A stretch of 64,000 bases of DNA from an uncultured Bacilli bacterium. GTDB taxonomy: Bacteria; Bacillota_I; Bacilli_A; RF39; UBA660. Position 1 is the stretch's first letter; each line of letters begins with the position of its first letter. A program made the position numbers and the translations under genes. The notes beneath the pieces are model-generated. The model worked only from the letters and a program-made list of their open reading frames with translations, was not told where the DNA came from and searched no databases. Of the stretch, positions 16,507 through 26,028 are shown piece by piece. Where the stretch lies: contig CALVUX010000005.1 of NCBI GenBank assembly GCA_944363715.1, positions 1 to 64,000 on the forward strand. The letters are read 5' to 3'.

Positions 16507-17248
16507 TTGGTATATTAAAGCCTAAACTATACATTTTTTGTTTAAGTTTATATTCTAGTTCTTTACCAGTGTATTTTTTACTTAATTTGTTATAATATTT
16601 TTCATATTCCTTTTTAGCAATATCATTGTTTTCTTCTATATCAGTAGAGTTTAGTACTTCTTTTATTATATCTTTAGAAAAGCCATTATTAATTAAATCT
16701 ACTTGTAATTTCTGTTTTAAAACTTTGACACTTTTATTATGATTAGATTTTATCTTTTTAGAGATTAACTTCTCTATTTTTTCTTTTTCTAAGAAGTTCG
16801 TATACTCTTCTAAAGCTTCATTATAGTCATTAGGCTCTACTCCCTTTTTATCTAGCTCTAAAGCTATTTTTTTAGGACCTTTATTAGTTGTAATAATACT
16901 ATTATGAACATAACTCTTAGCATAGTTTTTATCATTAATATAACCTTGTTTTTCTAAAGTAGTGATAGCAAAAGCTATACTTTCCTTACTATACTTTTTT
17001 TCTATTAGTTTTTTTCTTATCTCTTCTTTAGTTTTAATAGTTCTTTTTAAAGTCTTTAAAGCATCATAATAACTTTCATAGTTTTTATTATCTTCAATTA
17101 TCTTATTAAGTTCATCTTCTTCTATAGTCTTTGTTATTAAAAGTTCATATTTTAATATTATCTCTTCATAAAAGTCATAAGAGTTAAAATTATCTAAATA
17201 AATAGTATATAAACCATTAGGTCTTTTTTTAAACTTTTCTATTCTCAT
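16499..17248 (-). CDS. recX: Recombination regulator RecX
   Basis: A 249-aa protein counted from the ATG at 17248, which has GAGGTG 7 nt upstream. The three-helix RecX repeats are visible: ALKTLKRTIKTKEEIRKKLIEKKYSKESIAFAITTLEKQGYINDKNYAKSYVHN, then NKGPKKIALELDKKGV, then KVLKQKLQVDLINNGFSKDIIKEVL. RecX binds RecA and limits its filament. It is longer than the E. coli protein, as is usual in Bacillota. recA is not in the window. Confidence 0.9.
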   Translation of the reverse strand: MRIEKFKKRPNGLYTIYLDNFNSYDFYEEIILKYELLITKTIEEDELNKIIEDNKNYESYYDALKTLKRTIKTKEEIRKKLIEKKYSKESIAFAITTLEKQGYINDKNYAKSYVHNSIITTNKGPKKIALELDKKGVEPNDYNEALEEYTNFLEKEKIEKLISKKIKSNHNKSVKVLKQKLQVDLINNGFSKDIIKEVLNSTDIEENNDIAKKEYEKYYNKLSKKYTGKELEYKLKQKMYSLGFNIPKE

Positions 17249-17298
17249 AGGCTTCACCTCTTCTTTAATATATTAGAGTCGAGATATTTAGTCAAGAA

Positions 17299-17332
17299 AA
17301 AATAACTGATTATTTCTTTTCAGTTACTTTTA
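17299..17332 (-). terminator. rpoZ terminator
   Basis: On the minus strand AACTGA pairs with TCAGTT, followed by a T run. The stem overlaps the end of rpoZ. Confidence 0.6.
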
Positions 17333-17513
17333 TTTTACCCTCTAATATTTCTTCTAAAGCTCTACCTATATTTTTACTACATTTATATTGGTTAAGAGCT
17401 AGTTGATAGTGTTCATCTTTAGTCATCTCTTTACTACGTCTTGCAGCGATATGAACTAATTCGTATTTGGAACTAACAATATTTAGTAATTTATCAATAG
17501 ATGGATAATTCAC
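17310..17513 (-). CDS. rpoZ: RNA polymerase omega subunit
   Basis: A protein of about 67 aa with the omega fold signature: YPSIDKLLNIVSSKYELVHIAARRSKEM, followed by SKNIGRALEEILEGKI. It promotes assembly of the RNA polymerase core. Two GTG codons are possible starts. The inner one at 17513 lies 10 nt after AAGGAG, while the outer one at 17522 is only one base from it, so 17513 is preferred. Confidence 0.9.
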   Translation of the reverse strand: MNYPSIDKLLNIVSSKYELVHIAARRSKEMTKDEHYQLALNQYKCSKNIGRALEEILEGKIKVTEKK

Positions 17514-17586
17514 TTGTATCACACTCCTTATTATTATCTTATAATTATAAATAGTATTTTACAAGCATTATGACACAATTAGACAC

Positions 17587-17610
17587 TTTGTGACATGTAA
17601 AAGATAAGCT
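17587..17610 (-). terminator. Terminator after the bile-salt-hydrolase-like gene
   Basis: AAGATA pairs with TATCTT on the minus strand, with a following T run. Confidence 0.5.
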
Positions 17611-17625
17611 AGCTATCTTGATTAA

Positions 17626-18600
17626 TCAGTTTTGAATTCTTATTTGTTCTTCTTTTATTAATGGATATGAAATAAGATCTTTACTATCTAAATTTTCTTT
17701 ATACATGTCAACTGCTGTTATTTGATGATTATCATAAGTAGTATAGTAATAAATACCTTTATTTGTATTACAACATGAAGTGTAAAGAGTTATCTCATAT
17801 TTTCCATTTTCTATTTCACAACAACCTCTTTGTTGATCAACAGAGTTTAAGATATGAAAAAATTGACTGACACTTTCTTTTTCTGTGTCTTTAGAGATGG
17901 AATTAAGTTTTACAAAGGATGCTCTTATAAATCTAGATTGACTTGATAAGTCTCCAGGAAGTCCTATGGCACCCATTCCTCTACTATATCTTTTAAATTC
18001 AAAGTCTTTACTAAATTTACTTTCTGGTTCTCTATTAGATAAGTGCATATAATTATTTAGAGCGAACATTTGCTTATCAAAGGTAGGATTATTTGTTAAG
18101 ACTCCTACTTTATTTTCATATATCTTAATCCCTTCTTTTACTGATTCTACAGTTATTGATTCTTTATCATCTGATATAAGCCAGTGTAGCTCTGCTAGTG
18201 GTAAATCTTTACTAAAAGGGACATTTAAAAAATTCATATTTTTAATTAACTCTTTGGCTTCTTTAACGCTACTACATCTACTTAAAATCCAAGGGATGAA
18301 TTCAAACTGAGTGATATTATCTCTTCCAATAATTTTATCATTATATACAGTATTACCTACAAAGTTTAGTCCTGCTATTCCTAGTCCTTTTTCATTAATT
18401 GCATCATAATATAGTGGGTAGTTTCTAATAACTGTAGCCATTCCTATAATAGCATAATGAGTATTTATATCACCTTTTTCTATAAAATGAAATGGATAGT
18501 TTCTTGGAGTGATAACTACTTCTTCATTATAAGATATTTCATAATCTAAAGTACGTCCAAAATAAAAGTCTTTTGTTTTGTATGTTACAGCGGTACACAT
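17626..18600 (-). CDS. Choloylglycine hydrolase family protein (bile salt hydrolase-like)
   Basis: A 324-aa Ntn hydrolase. Removing Met1 exposes the catalytic Cys2 (MCTAVTY). Other active-site residues of the family are present at expected spacing: Arg16 and Asp19 in FGRTLD, Asn79 in GIAGLNF, Asn170/171 in LTNNPTFD and Arg226 in SRFIRASF. Bile salt hydrolases deconjugate glycine or taurine from bile acids in the gut, and relatives cleave penicillin V or acyl-homoserine lactones. The full catalytic set and length favour a bile-salt-type enzyme, but substrate cannot be read from the sequence. Its terminator and neighbours show a single-gene unit. Confidence 0.9.
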   Translation of the reverse strand: MCTAVTYKTKDFYFGRTLDYEISYNEEVVITPRNYPFHFIEKGDINTHYAIIGMATVIRNYPLYYDAINEKGLGIAGLNFVGNTVYNDKIIGRDNITQFEFIPWILSRCSSVKEAKELIKNMNFLNVPFSKDLPLAELHWLISDDKESITVESVKEGIKIYENKVGVLTNNPTFDKQMFALNNYMHLSNREPESKFSKDFEFKRYSRGMGAIGLPGDLSSQSRFIRASFVKLNSISKDTEKESVSQFFHILNSVDQQRGCCEIENGKYEITLYTSCCNTNKGIYYYTTYDNHQITAVDMYKENLDSKDLISYPLIKEEQIRIQN

Positions 18601-18680
18601 AATATTCCTCCTTTATTATATACTATAATTATAGAGAACTTTTTGCAAGATTTGTGACATAATTAGATATTTTTCCATGT

Positions 18681-18707
18681 AAAAAACCAAGATGGTTATC
18701 TTGGCTT
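18681..18707 (-). terminator. Terminator of the CotD-like gene
   Basis: CCAAGAT and ATCTTGG form a perfect 7-bp stem with a 4-nt loop, followed by T6 on the minus strand. Confidence 0.75.
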
Positions 18708-19046
18708 TTAACGGAAGTTACAACATGAACCTTGGTCGATATTGCAGCATACATTTTCTTCACAACAAGTATATCTAGGGCAATAAGTATGTTTGAAAAT
18801 GTGATGATTAACTATTCTTGTATGGATTGGACATACATGTGGAACTTGATGAACGAAGGTTCTATTTATTTGACGTTGTTGTACTGGTTCCATAATTGGA
18901 GAGTTAGTAGTCATCATTCCCATATTTTGTCCCATACCCATAGTATTACTATTCATATTGATATCAATATTCATATCTTGGTCAACAACATTGTTATTGC
19001 CATCGATAGTAGATGTCATATCAATATCTTGATTATTAAATAACAT
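18708..19046 (-). CDS. CotD-like spore coat protein (putative)
   Basis: A 112-aa protein with an Asn/Met/Asp-rich N-terminal half. The His/Cys-rich C-terminal half reads VPHVCPIHTRIVNHHIFKH followed by CPRYTCCEENVCC. The P-H-x-C-P-x-H-T...VNHHIFKH pattern matches the spore coat protein CotD family, which becomes crosslinked in the inner coat. The Cys clusters could form disulfides. With the YjcZ-like peptides it suggests that sporulation genes are kept. No sporulation sigma promoter was confidently read. Confidence 0.7.
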   Translation of the reverse strand: MLFNNQDIDMTSTIDGNNNVVDQDMNIDINMNSNTMGMGQNMGMMTTNSPIMEPVQQRQINRTFVHQVPHVCPIHTRIVNHHIFKHTYCPRYTCCEENVCCNIDQGSCCNFR

Positions 19047-19106
19047 ACACTTTCCTCCTCTAGTATTAAGATATTCAGTTAGGAAATTTGTGTATAAATT
19101 ATTTGC

Positions 19107-20414
19107 CTAAAATGGCATTTTAAAATTACCATTTTTCATTTGTTTCATCATTTTTTTCATACTTTCAAATTGGGTTAATAGTTTATTTACTTCTGATACT
19201 GATAATCCACAACCTTTAGCGATTCTTGTTTTACGTGATGCTTTAATAATAGAAGGATTTCTTCTTTCTTCTTTAGTCATAGATAATATTATTGCTTCTA
19301 TATGAGCCATTTGTTTAGGAGGGATATTTACATTAGTTAGTCCCATTTTCTTAGCACCTGGTATTAGTTTTATAATATTTTCAAGAGGTCCTAATTTCTT
19401 TATTTGTTTTAAGGTACTTAAAAAGTCTTCAAGGTCAAACTTACCTTGTTGCATTCTTTTAGCAGTCTTTTCAGCTTCTTTTTCATCAAGCACAGCTTCT
19501 GCTTGTTCAACAAGGGATACGATATCACCCATACCTAGAATTCTTCCTGCCATACGTTCTGGATCAAAAGAATCTAGTCCATCTAGTTTTTCACTTACAC
19601 CAATGAACTTGATAGGTACATTAGTTAAATGTCTTACTGATAAGGCAACACCACCTTTAGTATCACCATCTAACTTAGTAAGTATTACTCCTGTTAGTTT
19701 TAATTTATCGTTAAAACCTGTAATAACATTAATAGCATCTTGTCCCATCATAGCATCTATTACAAGTAGAGTCTCCTGTGGAGACACCGCTTCTGTAATA
19801 TTTTCTAATTCATCCATTAAGGATTCATCTATTTGAAGACGTCCTGCAGTATCGATTAGGACATAATCATAACCATTTTCTTTAGCATAATTAATAGCAT
19901 TCTTACTTATTTCTACAGGATTTCCTTTGCCTTCACTATAGACTTCAATATTAAGTTCTTTGCCAAGTTGCTTTAACTGGTCTATGGCTGCAGGACGATA
20001 AACATCACAAGCGACCATTAAAGGTTTCTTACTCTTTTTCTTACGAAGATAATTAGAAAGTTTTCCTATAGTTGTAGTTTTACCACTACCTTGAAGTCCT
20101 ACTAACATTAATATGGCAGGATTTCCTGTTGTATTAAGTGGTGCAGAGTCTCCCCCTAGTAATTCAGTTAATTCATCTTTTACTATCTTAACAAATAAAT
20201 CTCCTGGTTTAATACTAGTTCTAACTTCTTCTCCTAAAGCTTTTTCTTTAACATTATTAACAAACTCTTTAACTACTTTATAATTTACATCTGCTTCAAG
20301 TAAAGCTAGACGTATTTCTTTCATCATATCGCCGATATTATCTTCTGTTATTTTTCCATAACCTTTTATCTTATGTAGAGCATTTTGTAATCTATCTCCT
20401 AAGCTTTCAAACAT
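19107..20414 (-). CDS. ffh: Signal recognition particle GTPase Ffh
   Basis: A 435-aa protein with the N domain (about 1-85), the G domain with GLQGSGKTTT (P-loop), DTAGRLQ and TKLDGD motifs, and the Met-rich M domain (about 300-435) ending in MKKMMKQMKNGNFKMPF. It binds signal peptides and the SRP RNA and docks with FtsY (26324-27334). It is separated from ylxM, which is next to ftsY here. No SRP RNA gene was recognised in the window. Confidence 0.97.
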   Translation of the reverse strand: MFESLGDRLQNALHKIKGYGKITEDNIGDMMKEIRLALLEADVNYKVVKEFVNNVKEKALGEEVRTSIKPGDLFVKIVKDELTELLGGDSAPLNTTGNPAILMLVGLQGSGKTTTIGKLSNYLRKKKSKKPLMVACDVYRPAAIDQLKQLGKELNIEVYSEGKGNPVEISKNAINYAKENGYDYVLIDTAGRLQIDESLMDELENITEAVSPQETLLVIDAMMGQDAINVITGFNDKLKLTGVILTKLDGDTKGGVALSVRHLTNVPIKFIGVSEKLDGLDSFDPERMAGRILGMGDIVSLVEQAEAVLDEKEAEKTAKRMQQGKFDLEDFLSTLKQIKKLGPLENIIKLIPGAKKMGLTNVNIPPKQMAHIEAIILSMTKEERRNPSIIKASRKTRIAKGCGLSVSEVNKLLTQFESMKKMMKQMKNGNFKMPF

Positions 20415-20462
20415 ATTATCACTCTCTTTTCTTTTAATATTATAACTGATATGTATTAAAAA

Positions 20463-20492
20463 GTAAAAAGAAAATGATTAAATATCACTTTC
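20463..20492 (-). terminator. Terminator of the 20516 gene
   Basis: AAAGAAAgTGAT pairs with ATCAtTTTCTTT on the minus strand, with T5 at the end. Confidence 0.6.
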
Positions 20493-20515
20493 TTTATTAT
20501 TACAAACTGTTTTAT

Positions 20516-21259
20516 TTAACTTTCTGGTATTTCTATATCTTTTATTTCTCCAAAATTAGAATAATTAATAGTTATAGTTGTAGTACTTGGTGTGTTATTA
20601 ATATAAGTAGCATAACTAGATAAATCATAAGTAATTTTAATTACTTCATCTTCTTCATTTGTTTCTAAGGTTATTTTATTAGGAATATCAGCGATATCTA
20701 TATTTGTGTTATTAAGTAGAGAATCTATAGTATTAGTAGTTATTTCATAGTTGTAGGAAATATTACCTGTTTCATATTCTGTTTTAGAAATAAGTGTCGC
20801 TCTTTCTAAAATCCTTGATATATTACTATCATCAGTAATATTATTAAAGTGATATAATTCACTTGTTACTTCATATTTATCAGTTGTCTTTATTAAATTA
20901 ATATTATCATAGATAAAGTAATTAGTAAAAGTATTATTATTTGTCATTACTCCTTCTGTTTTATTATCACTTTTATCTCCTGTAAAGTTTGTTATAATGC
21001 CATTTATATTTTCTTCTCTTGTAAAGTGATAATTACCAGTTTCTATTCCATCTAGTTTATATTCAGTATTAACTTTATTATCATTAGAAGTATCAATATC
21101 ATTATTACTATTATAATTTGTTCTTATTAGGGAAATTAAAATAAAGAAAAAGACAAAGTAAAAGATGAAGAAAAGAATAGCTCTTCCTCTTTTACTTTTA
21201 TATAACTCTTTAATAAATTTTATATATTTATTTTCTTCTTTTTTCTTTTTTTCTTTCAC
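20516..21259 (-). CDS. Membrane-anchored protein of unknown function
   Basis: A 247-aa protein. A very basic N-terminal cytoplasmic tail (KEKKKKEENKYIKFIKELYKSKRGR) precedes one transmembrane helix (about residues 28-47). The extracellular part is rich in Asn, Thr and Asp and is predicted to be beta-strand rich. I do not recognise the family. Its GTG start overlaps the fmt stop TGA (AAGTGAAAG), so it is translated in the same operon as fmt. Confidence 0.7.
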   Translation of the reverse strand: MKEKKKKEENKYIKFIKELYKSKRGRAILFFIFYFVFFFILISLIRTNYNSNNDIDTSNDNKVNTEYKLDGIETGNYHFTREENINGIITNFTGDKSDNKTEGVMTNNNTFTNYFIYDNINLIKTTDKYEVTSELYHFNNITDDSNISRILERATLISKTEYETGNISYNYEITTNTIDSLLNNTNIDIADIPNKITLETNEEDEVIKITYDLSSYATYINNTPSTTTITINYSNFGEIKDIEIPES

Positions 21260-22194
21260 TTTAATACTACTCCTAACAATTCTTTTTTATCTACTCCATT
21301 TAAAAAGTCTTTTACTAAGCATCTTTTTTTACCTTCTAAAGCGATATCTGTTAGTATTATTTCTTTATCTCCTGTAACTACTCTAATACCATCTTTTTCA
21401 AAGCCTACAATAGTTCCTGGTTCTGTTTTAGCATAATATCTATCACTTAGTCTTACATCGTAAACTTTCATTCTCTTACCGTTTAAAGTTGTATAAGCAC
21501 CTGGTGTAGGATTTAAGGCTCTAACTTTATTATCTACTTCAGTACTAGTCTTAGTAAAATCTAGCTTTTCATCTTCTTTAGTAATATTATAACCATAAGT
21601 AACTTCAGCCTCATCTTGTTTAATAGGATTAATATTACCACTAATTATATTAGGCAATGTTTCTAATAGTAAATCTTTTCCCATTTCACTTAATCTATCA
21701 TGTAATGAACCTAGAGTATCTTCTTTTGTTATAGCAGTTTCAACCTGACTAATAATATCTCCTGCATCCATTTTAACGTCCATATACATAATAGTTATAC
21801 CAGTCTTTTCATAGCCATCCATAATAGCATGATGAATAGGTGCTCCTCCTCTTAGTTTAGGTAAAAGGGAAGCATGAACATTGATACATTTATATTTAGG
21901 ATAATCAAGTAATTCCTTAGGTAGTATTTGTCCATAAGCACAGGTTACTATCATATCTGGTTCATACTTTAATACTTCCTCATATTCATCTCTTATTTTT
22001 ACTGGTTGTAATACAGGTATATTATATAATGCACTAGCTTCTTTTACTGGTGTTGGTGTTAATATTTGTTTTCTTCCTACTTTTTTATCTGGTTGGGTTA
22101 CTACTGCCACTACATTATAATTTTCGGCAAGGGCCTTAAAGATTGGTACTGCAAAGTCTGGTGTACCCATAAATACTATTCTTATATCTTTCAT
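21256..22194 (-). CDS. fmt: Methionyl-tRNA formyltransferase
   Basis: A 312-aa enzyme that formylates initiator Met-tRNA. It has MKDIRIVFMGTPDFAVPIFKAL, VVTQPDKKVGRKQ, the active-site Asn/His/Asp in the family regions (NVHASLLPKLRGGAPIHHAI and MDVKMDAGDII) and the C-terminal Formyl_trans_C domain with RALNPTPGAYTTLNGK. It lies between two membrane-protein genes of unknown function on one strand. The upstream gene ends 2 nt before it, and the downstream gene overlaps it. Confidence 0.97.
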   Translation of the reverse strand: MKDIRIVFMGTPDFAVPIFKALAENYNVVAVVTQPDKKVGRKQILTPTPVKEASALYNIPVLQPVKIRDEYEEVLKYEPDMIVTCAYGQILPKELLDYPKYKCINVHASLLPKLRGGAPIHHAIMDGYEKTGITIMYMDVKMDAGDIISQVETAITKEDTLGSLHDRLSEMGKDLLLETLPNIISGNINPIKQDEAEVTYGYNITKEDEKLDFTKTSTEVDNKVRALNPTPGAYTTLNGKRMKVYDVRLSDRYYAKTEPGTIVGFEKDGIRVVTGDKEIILTDIALEGKKRCLVKDFLNGVDKKELLGVVLK

Positions 22195-22195
22195 A

Positions 22196-23416
22196 TTAAC
22201 CTCCTAATACATTAATAATAATACTTAAAGTTAAACCTAATGTTATTAGAAGAAGTCCTGTTAAAGCGACAACATTGGCATTACCATAACTAAAAGCATA
22301 TTTATAATTAAATCTTTTTTCTTCTTGATAATCTTCTCTAGTCTTAGTAATTGGTATTACTTTAGGTTCTTCTTTAATTATAAATTTCTTATTCTTTATT
22401 TCTCTATAACTAGGCATTGTTATAACTGTTAGGTCAAGAGAATTAATATTACTATATCTTCTAATAATAGGATACTTACTATCAGTTATTTTAGATACTA
22501 AGATATTTAAATCTATAGTATCAACACTATTAATAATATCTTCAATATTAGATAGAGAGTTTTTGGCTAAATCACTTCTTTTTATAAAGGCAATACAAGG
22601 AAATGACTCAGATAAATTTAGGGCTTTCCATCTTCTATCAAATGTTTTAAGAACAGTTGTTTCTTCTTTAGTAGTCATATTAACATGAGAACAAAGGGAT
22701 GCTAAATTACTTTTACATTTATAATAATCTTTATCATAAAAGGCATCTTTATGATAGTCTTTAAGATAATTATAATATTTACTAAGAGAAGTTAATTCAG
22801 CCATATATTCTGGGCTTCTAAAAGCATAGTAATAGGCCATAGCAGGTGAGTCTGTTATATATATCGCTCTACTCTTTTCTTTTAAGTTTCTTGATATAAT
22901 ATTTTTATAGTTATGATTTGAAAAAATATAGTCTATTTTCTTCAAATCATTTAATTCTTTAATGTCTATATCTTGTGTTAATCCTACTTCTTCTGTTTGT
23001 TCTTTAAAAACAGAAGGAAAACTATGAAAACAATAACCATTAACAATGTATTTATCATAGATATATTTAAGTATTTCTTTTTTATCTTCAGTTTTAGTAG
23101 TAGTTACATTTAATTTATTAGATACTAAATCTATTAATATAGAGTTACCTTTAATGATTAGGTCCCCATGATTATTATAATTACTAGTAATAGTATCTAA
23201 TTTATTTAAGAAATAATTATTATAAGTTTCATCATTAATTATAATTTGATATTTAATTACTATGTCCATTGTTATTAATAGAGAATATCTATTATAATTA
23301 TAACTTTCTCCTTTTATAGAGACATTAGATACTTTATTTTTAGTAGATTCATTCATTAAGACATTATTAAGGATTGATAATAGATGTTCATTTTTTAATA
23401 ATGATTTAAAGTTCAT
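22196..23416 (-). CDS. Tail-anchored protein of unknown function
   Basis: A protein of about 406 aa counted from the ATG at 23416, which has AAGAAGGG upstream. Most of it is a mixed alpha/beta soluble domain with many Asn, Lys and Tyr. A single hydrophobic helix near the C-terminus (NVVALTGLLLITLGLTLSII) suggests a tail anchor. A segment SRAIYITDSPAMAYYYAFRSPEYMAEL and the following Cys/His residues (CKSNLASLCSH) are the most distinctive parts. I do not recognise a family. It is immediately upstream of fmt and probably co-transcribed. Confidence 0.7.
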   Translation of the reverse strand: MNFKSLLKNEHLLSILNNVLMNESTKNKVSNVSIKGESYNYNRYSLLITMDIVIKYQIIINDETYNNYFLNKLDTITSNYNNHGDLIIKGNSILIDLVSNKLNVTTTKTEDKKEILKYIYDKYIVNGYCFHSFPSVFKEQTEEVGLTQDIDIKELNDLKKIDYIFSNHNYKNIISRNLKEKSRAIYITDSPAMAYYYAFRSPEYMAELTSLSKYYNYLKDYHKDAFYDKDYYKCKSNLASLCSHVNMTTKEETTVLKTFDRRWKALNLSESFPCIAFIKRSDLAKNSLSNIEDIINSVDTIDLNILVSKITDSKYPIIRRYSNINSLDLTVITMPSYREIKNKKFIIKEEPKVIPITKTREDYQEEKRFNYKYAFSYGNANVVALTGLLLITLGLTLSIIINVLGG

Positions 23417-23454
23417 AACTATCAACCCTTCTTTCTAGTATAAATTATACCAAG

Positions 23455-23481
23455 AAAAAAGCACTTTTACAATAAAGTGCT
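23455..23481 (-). terminator. Terminator of the HerA-like gene
   Basis: AGCACTTT and AAAGTGCT form a perfect 8-bp stem with a 6-nt loop, followed by T6 on the minus strand. Confidence 0.8.
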
Positions 23482-23482
23482 T

Positions 23483-25666
23483 CTATAAAGTTTCATTATT
23501 ATTGATATCAATTTCTGGAATAGAACTATTAGTCATTGTTGGTTGTGTTTCTCTATTATTTAAAATATCTAAACTAGGATTGCTAATGTTATTAGGTTCT
23601 TCTATTCCTATATTAAATGTAGTTTTATGTTCCTCTTTTTTAGGTATACTTGGTATATCTGTTGGTATATTATTTACTGGTGTTACATCTTGTTTTGGTA
23701 TTCCAAAGTCATTTGGATTAAGTTCTGGTATTCCTATATTAGTAGGTTCTTGTAGAGGTGATTCATTTACTGGAACATTACTTTCTACTCTTTCATTTGA
23801 TATATTGTTTGTAATATTATTTATTTGATTAATAGCATTAACAGCATTAACACTATTAACAGAATTATTTGTTGGTTGTTCTTGAACATTGTTTACTTGA
23901 TTATTACTATGTCCATCCCAAATCTTAACAACATCACAGTTACCACTCATTGGCATTGGATTAGGTAGCATTAACTTAACTATTAAAGGTATCTTAAAGG
24001 CACTACCAAATCCAAGGCATGTTCCTGATTGTAGACTCTTTTGTTTTTCTACTATCTCATCAGAAATATTAGGTACCATTTTCTTAATATAATCAACATC
24101 TGTTGGATGATTCATCTTAAAGATTAAGAAATTAGAACACTGTGAGATAACGGTATCAGACATTTCTACTGGTCTTTGAGTAATTAATCCTAGGATAAGT
24201 CCATATTTACGTCCTTCCTTGGCGATACGTTCAAAGATATTATAACCTATTAAGAATCTATCAGTATCATTTTGAATGTATCTATGAGCTTCTTCTACAA
24301 AGATATGGAATGGTATACTTGCTCTAGCCTTTAATCCTTTAGTAAACTCAAATAAAAGTCTTGAATAAATCTTTGTTATTACTTTAGCAAAGTCATCATC
24401 TACATCATCTAAGTTAATATTTACTAATTGATATTTCTTACCATTACTAATCATTAAATCTGATAAGTAATTTTCAAGTGAAATATAGGTACCTTTTTCC
24501 CATTTAAAGAAATTAGAATTGCTTGAAGTAATTAGAGAATGAAGTCTTACTTTTAATGTCACTGAATCTCCATAAGTATTTTCATTACGTAACCATCCTT
24601 CACTAATTAATGTAAAGTTTAACGCTTTCTCTAAATCTTCTAGAGTATAATAACAATCTTTACGAGGTTCAAAATTATCATACTCATCATTTATAAAACT
24701 AGATACATACTCTGTTAATAAAACACTTTCAGAAAATTGTCCATGATTATCTATTAAGAAACATTCTCTAAACTTTCTAACATAACCTATTCCTTGAACT
24801 GGTGCTTCTAAATTAAACTGGTCTGTAGAACAGCTATTAAGGATTGAGAAAACATCATTTCTTTTATTAGGTGCAGTTTGATTAGTATAAAGTATAGTCA
24901 TAATTGCTTTGGCAATTAAGTGATTCTTATATTTATTAGCATCTACTCCATTACTTGCAAAAATACGTGCTAATTTTAACATTCTTTCAATAATTGGTAA
25001 TTGAGAGTGTTCTGTCGCTTGTAAAAGAAGAGTTAAATCATTTTCATTAAGTAAGAAAATTGGTAGACGTAAAGGCTCTCCTTTACCTTCAACTTCATTG
25101 GTAGTAATGAAACGATAGTTGTAATTAGGATTTATTTTATTTAAGTCTTTAAAAGCATTGTAATACTCTCCAGATGAATCAAATAGTAAGATATTTGATT
25201 TATATGGGAATAATCTTTCATCTTCAAACATGTTTTGCATGATTCTAGAGATACCACAACTTTTACCACTACCACTGTTACCAAATATGGCAAAGTGATT
25301 ACTAAAGAAGTTATTAACATCTAAGTAAACTGGAAAATCATTATAATAGGGACTTACACCAAAAGGCATATAGCCTGCTTTATCTTCTCCTGTAATTAGA
25401 GGTATTTCTTCTTGTTTAATTACTCTTATTTTAGCATCTAATGATGGTTTTCTTAAAACTCCTCCAATTAATTTACCATTAACTATTTCTCCTAAGAATC
25501 TTGCTTTAACAATACCATCTTCTAAGTCATCTACTTCTCCTAATATTGTTTTATCTTTATCTTCAAAGATTAAATGTAAATTCATTAAGTTAATTGCTAC
25601 TTCTTCGCCTTCTTTTAATTTTATGTTAGCACTTTGATCACTAATATAGATTATCTTATCAAACAT
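23483..25666 (-). CDS. HerA/DUF87-family ATPase
   Basis: A 727-aa protein. An N-terminal beta-barrel (HAS-barrel-like, about 1-100) precedes a RecA/FtsK-like motor: Walker A GNSGSGKS (about 135), LLFDSSGEYYNAF, Walker B HIFVEEAHRYI and a GLITQRPVEMSDTVISQCSNFLIFKM segment typical of HerA. A low-complexity tail of about 160 aa (NSVNSVNAVNAINQINNITNN...) follows. HerA-type hexamers translocate DNA and usually work with NurA nuclease or in defence systems. No nuclease partner is adjacent, so the role is open. It is a single-gene unit. Confidence 0.85.
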   Translation of the reverse strand: MFDKIIYISDQSANIKLKEGEEVAINLMNLHLIFEDKDKTILGEVDDLEDGIVKARFLGEIVNGKLIGGVLRKPSLDAKIRVIKQEEIPLITGEDKAGYMPFGVSPYYNDFPVYLDVNNFFSNHFAIFGNSGSGKSCGISRIMQNMFEDERLFPYKSNILLFDSSGEYYNAFKDLNKINPNYNYRFITTNEVEGKGEPLRLPIFLLNENDLTLLLQATEHSQLPIIERMLKLARIFASNGVDANKYKNHLIAKAIMTILYTNQTAPNKRNDVFSILNSCSTDQFNLEAPVQGIGYVRKFRECFLIDNHGQFSESVLLTEYVSSFINDEYDNFEPRKDCYYTLEDLEKALNFTLISEGWLRNENTYGDSVTLKVRLHSLITSSNSNFFKWEKGTYISLENYLSDLMISNGKKYQLVNINLDDVDDDFAKVITKIYSRLLFEFTKGLKARASIPFHIFVEEAHRYIQNDTDRFLIGYNIFERIAKEGRKYGLILGLITQRPVEMSDTVISQCSNFLIFKMNHPTDVDYIKKMVPNISDEIVEKQKSLQSGTCLGFGSAFKIPLIVKLMLPNPMPMSGNCDVVKIWDGHSNNQVNNVQEQPTNNSVNSVNAVNAINQINNITNNISNERVESNVPVNESPLQEPTNIGIPELNPNDFGIPKQDVTPVNNIPTDIPSIPKKEEHKTTFNIGIEEPNNISNPSLDILNNRETQPTMTNSSIPEIDINNNETL

Positions 25667-25727
25667 ATTACTATTCTCCTTTATTCTATAGATAAATTAT
25701 AACGTCAAAAACAAAAAGTGACAAGAG

Positions 25728-26027
25728 TTATAGGGAAATTACTTCTTGTAATTTGCGTTTTATCTCTTCATCACTTATTGTTTCTATAATATTTTCTAAC
25801 ATTTCATTTTTCTTAGCTAATCTTAAATTATCTTCATAATTTTCTAATCTTTTTATAGTTTCTTTTAGTTGTTTATGTATAGCATTTCTACTGATATTAT
25901 ATTTAGTAGCAAGTTCACTTAAAGATAAATTTTTAAAGTAATAATCCTCAAAGTATTCTTTTTGTTTATCTGTTAGAAGGCTACCATAAATATCATAGAG
26001 CATGGTGTAATATACTAATTCTTTCAT
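25728..26027 (-). CDS. ylxM: YlxM/p13-like DNA-binding protein (UPF0122)
   Basis: A 99-aa helix-turn-helix protein: YDIYGSLLTDKQKEYFEDYYFKNLSLSELATKYNISRNAIHKQLKETIKRLENYE. The family is usually found beside ffh or ftsY and is linked to SRP gene regulation or SRP function. Here it is the last gene after ftsY and the small membrane protein, with a 1-nt gap. Confidence 0.92.
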   Translation of the reverse strand: MKELVYYTMLYDIYGSLLTDKQKEYFEDYYFKNLSLSELATKYNISRNAIHKQLKETIKRLENYEDNLRLAKKNEMLENIIETISDEEIKRKLQEVISL

Positions 26028-26028
26028 T

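Noticed and set aside
23483-25666. HerA-like ATPase as part of a defence system
   Set aside because: No adjacent NurA, SIR2 or other effector gene; the neighbours are housekeeping genes (fmt, ylxM, ftsY).
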